Shown here one piece after another: positions 61,345-64,000 of a DNA stretch of 64,000 nucleotides. This stretch comes from Lagopus muta. Taxonomy: Eukaryota > Chordata > Aves > Galliformes > Phasianidae. A program made the translations under genes and the position numbers. The notes under the pieces were generated by a model, which was not told the DNA's origin, ran no database searches, and was given only the letters and a program-made list of their open reading frames with translations. Location: assembly GCF_023343835.1 (NCBI RefSeq), contig NC_064438.1, forward strand, positions 21,658,077 to 21,722,076, written 5' to 3'. How positions within the stretch are numbered: position 1 is the first letter of the stretch; each line of letters begins with the position of its first letter.

Positions 61345-64000
61345 TGCCTCAAACCAGGAGGTACATTTTCCTGGGGGTCTTAATACGTCAGCCCTATTCC
61401 CTCTTGATATTTGCCTACCACACAACATCAGCTCAATGGGAACAACTGTGGTGTTTTATTCATTAAAGAGCTTAAGTTGACTCAAAAACATTTTCAGGCT
61501 CTTCCATAAGAAACTTGTAATTTAATAGGTAAAATGTCAAGGAAAATCAGTGCAAGTCTGTTTCCTTTCTGCTTCATTATGCACTCCATTAAACAGCTTT
61601 TATGTTCTGTTTATAGGTCGGTTGTGTGTTTCTTCTTTTTTTCTTCACTTTTTATTTTTATAAAAGAAACATTTTTACATTTATGATGTAAAGCAAGCTG
61701 GGCTGAGAACCAGCATTCCAAGAAATGTGTTTGGCTTGAGCAAGGAATCTGTAAGACCACAAGCATCAAGATGTCCCTAGCAAGAGGCTCCATGGTGGGA
61801 CACTGCGGAGGGGAGAAGGGTGGGGAAATGAAAAGTGTTCCAGGCAATTTGCTGATTGCAAATCTTCAGAGGTATAAAATGTCCCTAAATTGCGACACCC
61901 CTCCCAGGGTGTTAAGAAAGGTCTGATTGTCCAACCTGGAAAGAGAAAACTGCAAGCAACTTGTTAATGTTTCTGTTTCACCCCTACAGTGAGGAGCAAG
62001 AGAATGCCTTTTCCAGTTCGTAAACACCGCCTGGTTGACTGGAGAGATCTTCTTGCCCGGATGTGGCGAATTTTATAGGCATGTGAATAAGAAACAGAGC
62101 ATGCAAAGGAAAGTATTACGGTTTAGGGGGTGATAAAATGTAATGCCACCCTGCTCCATTCCCTCCCTCCATGCTTTCTCAAAATGTCCATTGGGAATCT
62201 TTGGCTTTGGTGAAGCTTAGGAGGCAGAAGAAAGTAAAACACAATTTGGACACCAAACTGAGATGTCATGCAGGATAGTGCCTTTGTTTCCTTGAGCAAT
62301 GGAAGGTAATAGCTCAGAGCTGGACTGTGGGGCTGAGAGTAACGGTTTTTTGTTCCCCCCTATCCCTCTAATTTACTTACAGAACTGCTAAGCAATCTAC
62401 TGTGAGATATAAATCATGCCCAGGTTGGACCAAGGCTACAAATGTAAATTCAGTGTTGTTTATAAAGTGCTTTGTGTGATCAAGGACAAAGCCCTGAAGA
62501 AATGTCCAAAGAGAATACAACCAAAAACACTACTACAATTATGATAAGAAGCTGCCTCCCACAATGCAGGATCTCCTCTGTATTTTCACTGCTTTTCTCT
62601 TCATTTTCGTGCATTGCCGAGAGCTTCTGACAGTGGTGGTAAAGACTCTGAAGCTTCATCTGAGGACAGATGAAGGCAGATAAAGGCAAGGGAAGTGGAT
62701 GGTTGGCACTCCCTGACAAACAGATTTCTGGATAAGGAGAAGAAAAGACACTGGTTCTGAATGCTGTGATAAATCTTGCAGGGAAAGTAATTCATTTGGT
62801 CTCTATTTAAGCTTGGAGAATTCATCAGCAGGAGAAAGTCTGGAAGGACTAATATACAAAATAAGCCTCTTCAGCATGACTGAATTCCATCTTATATTAT
62901 GTTGCTGTTTTTTTTTTTTGTTGTTTGTTTTTTAATTTTTCAGTTTTATGCAATTATTAAAGCATAGAGAAAACCTGAAAAACAAGTAAGAGGAAATTAT
63001 CTTAGAAAAAATTTACTTTGTCTGTGAGCTGGAACAAGATACTATGAGCAGAGGCACTGAAGAATTTGAAGCAAAGATCAGCGGCAAAGTTCAGTCAAAA
63101 TCTTGGAGAGGTGGATCCATGAGATCAAACAACAAACTGTAGAAAATTTATGCAGATGATGTGTGGTACAGCAGCACATTTTAAGAGGCTTTCAAGTGTT
63201 TGTCAATACCATAGGAATCCATGTTTCAGTGGTTATTTCGTCATTAGATTTCATGTATTGCATACTAATAAGGGCTCATTGTCATATTTTTTTTTGTGTT
63301 TTTTGCTTTTCTAGCTTACAATCCATTTGTGGATTTTGTTTCATTATGTGTCATATTTTTCCTGCACTTTTGCTCTGGTTGTTTTTCTGTTGTTGTTATG
63401 GCTTGCGTGTTTTTGTTTGGTTGTTTTTTTGTGGTTTTGTTTTTCATAAAACTAAAGTTGTTCCATATATTTCTCTCTCATCCCACAATTCCTCATTCTC
63501 TGCCTTCTCGTCTAGCCTCTCCTCTTTAGGATTTTTCAGTCATAACCTGACTCAAATATCAGTGATGTATCTGTTTTAGATGAGCATGCTGTTCAGTAAC
63601 AGTAATCATCTCTTCTAATACTTATGGCTACACTACTGCAATGGTCCCATCTCCTAAGTGCTTACCATGCTGATAATCAGCAGCCAGTTTCCCAAAGTGA
63701 CAATGCATACTGGGTCTAGTAAGGCCTTTCAAGAGCTCTGGCTAATTTGTGGAATAAAAATCTAATTCACGTAAAATCCTAGGGCATTTTCCCAGCTTGA
63801 TGGAACTGCTCCTACTGATTGTGTTTCTTGCACTGTTTGTACACCATCTCATCAAAGTGGTATGAACACTTCTTTCCACTTGCTGAGGAACAAAGACTAC
63901 TGCCAGACTAGCTGACAACCAAAAGGAAACCAGCTGGAACAGTTGCAAGGAGAGAGAGGAGATACTTGTGGCTGAGTTTTGCAGGACAGGGAGACTGAAG
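61345..64000. other. Intergenic DNA to the window edge, no gene recognised
   Basis: Non-coding DNA with T/G-rich simple sequence at 62907-62945 and about 63285-63450. A 138-codon open frame at 63163-63579 arises from the T-rich stretch (Phe/Cys/Leu runs) and is not credible as a gene. No exon recognised. Confidence 0.65.

Noticed and set aside
63163..63579. 138-codon plus-strand frame rich in Phe, Cys and Leu, resembling a membrane protein
   Set aside because: The hydrophobic stretch is a by-product of T/G-rich simple sequence.
1..64000. CRISPR arrays, operons, tRNA or rRNA genes, known microRNA hairpins
   Set aside because: None recognised. The window is vertebrate nuclear DNA and no repeat-spacer, cloverleaf or rRNA sequence was seen by eye.

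Overview
The window is vertebrate nuclear DNA, almost certainly from a bird. It has long introns, GT-AG splice sites and a broad CpG-rich promoter domain. Several CR1 LINE fragments end in the avian-type ATTCTATGA-like 3' terminus, and there are no Alu, B1 or L1 sequences. A galliform is plausible, but the sequence alone does not prove it.

One protein-coding gene is recognised: the 5' part of the paired-type homeobox gene ALX4, on the minus strand. Coding exon 1 is 22141-22540 (133 codons plus one base). Coding exon 2 is 3170-3480 (311 bases), and it ends after homeodomain residue 46. Together they encode residues 1-237. The remaining exons, carrying the rest of the recognition helix and the C-terminal aristaless/OAR tail, lie beyond position 1. 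Intron 1 is 18.66 kb, and 1-3169 is the 5' part of intron 2.

Layout. 1-3169: intron 2. 3170-3480: exon 2. 3481-18730: intron 1, with three CR1 fragments and a decayed Ty3/gypsy-type integrase fragment (12281-12640, minus). 18740-28430: an almost continuous series of CpG-rich blocks covering the 5' end of intron 1, exon 1 and about 6 kb upstream. These blocks hold G-quadruplex-prone runs, long poly(dA:dT) tracts, promoter-like CCAAT/GC-box modules and an inverted repeat with opposing TATA-like arms. 28430-64000: non-coding upstream DNA. It contains AT-rich stretches with homeodomain-type motifs that may be conserved enhancers, an old CR1 reverse-transcriptase remnant (about 49.85-50.65 kb), a younger CR1 (60996-61240), microsatellites and homopolymers. 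No exon of a neighbouring gene was recognised there.

The biology is a developmental transcription-factor locus: a short coding portion within a large regulatory landscape. I found no operon-like, CRISPR-like or otherwise new multi-gene system. The most unusual items are the Ty3/gypsy integrase fossil in intron 1, the apparent absence of recognisable transposons from about 13 to 49.8 kb, and the promoter-like modules inside the CpG domain but away from exon 1. All regulatory calls are motif-based inference.
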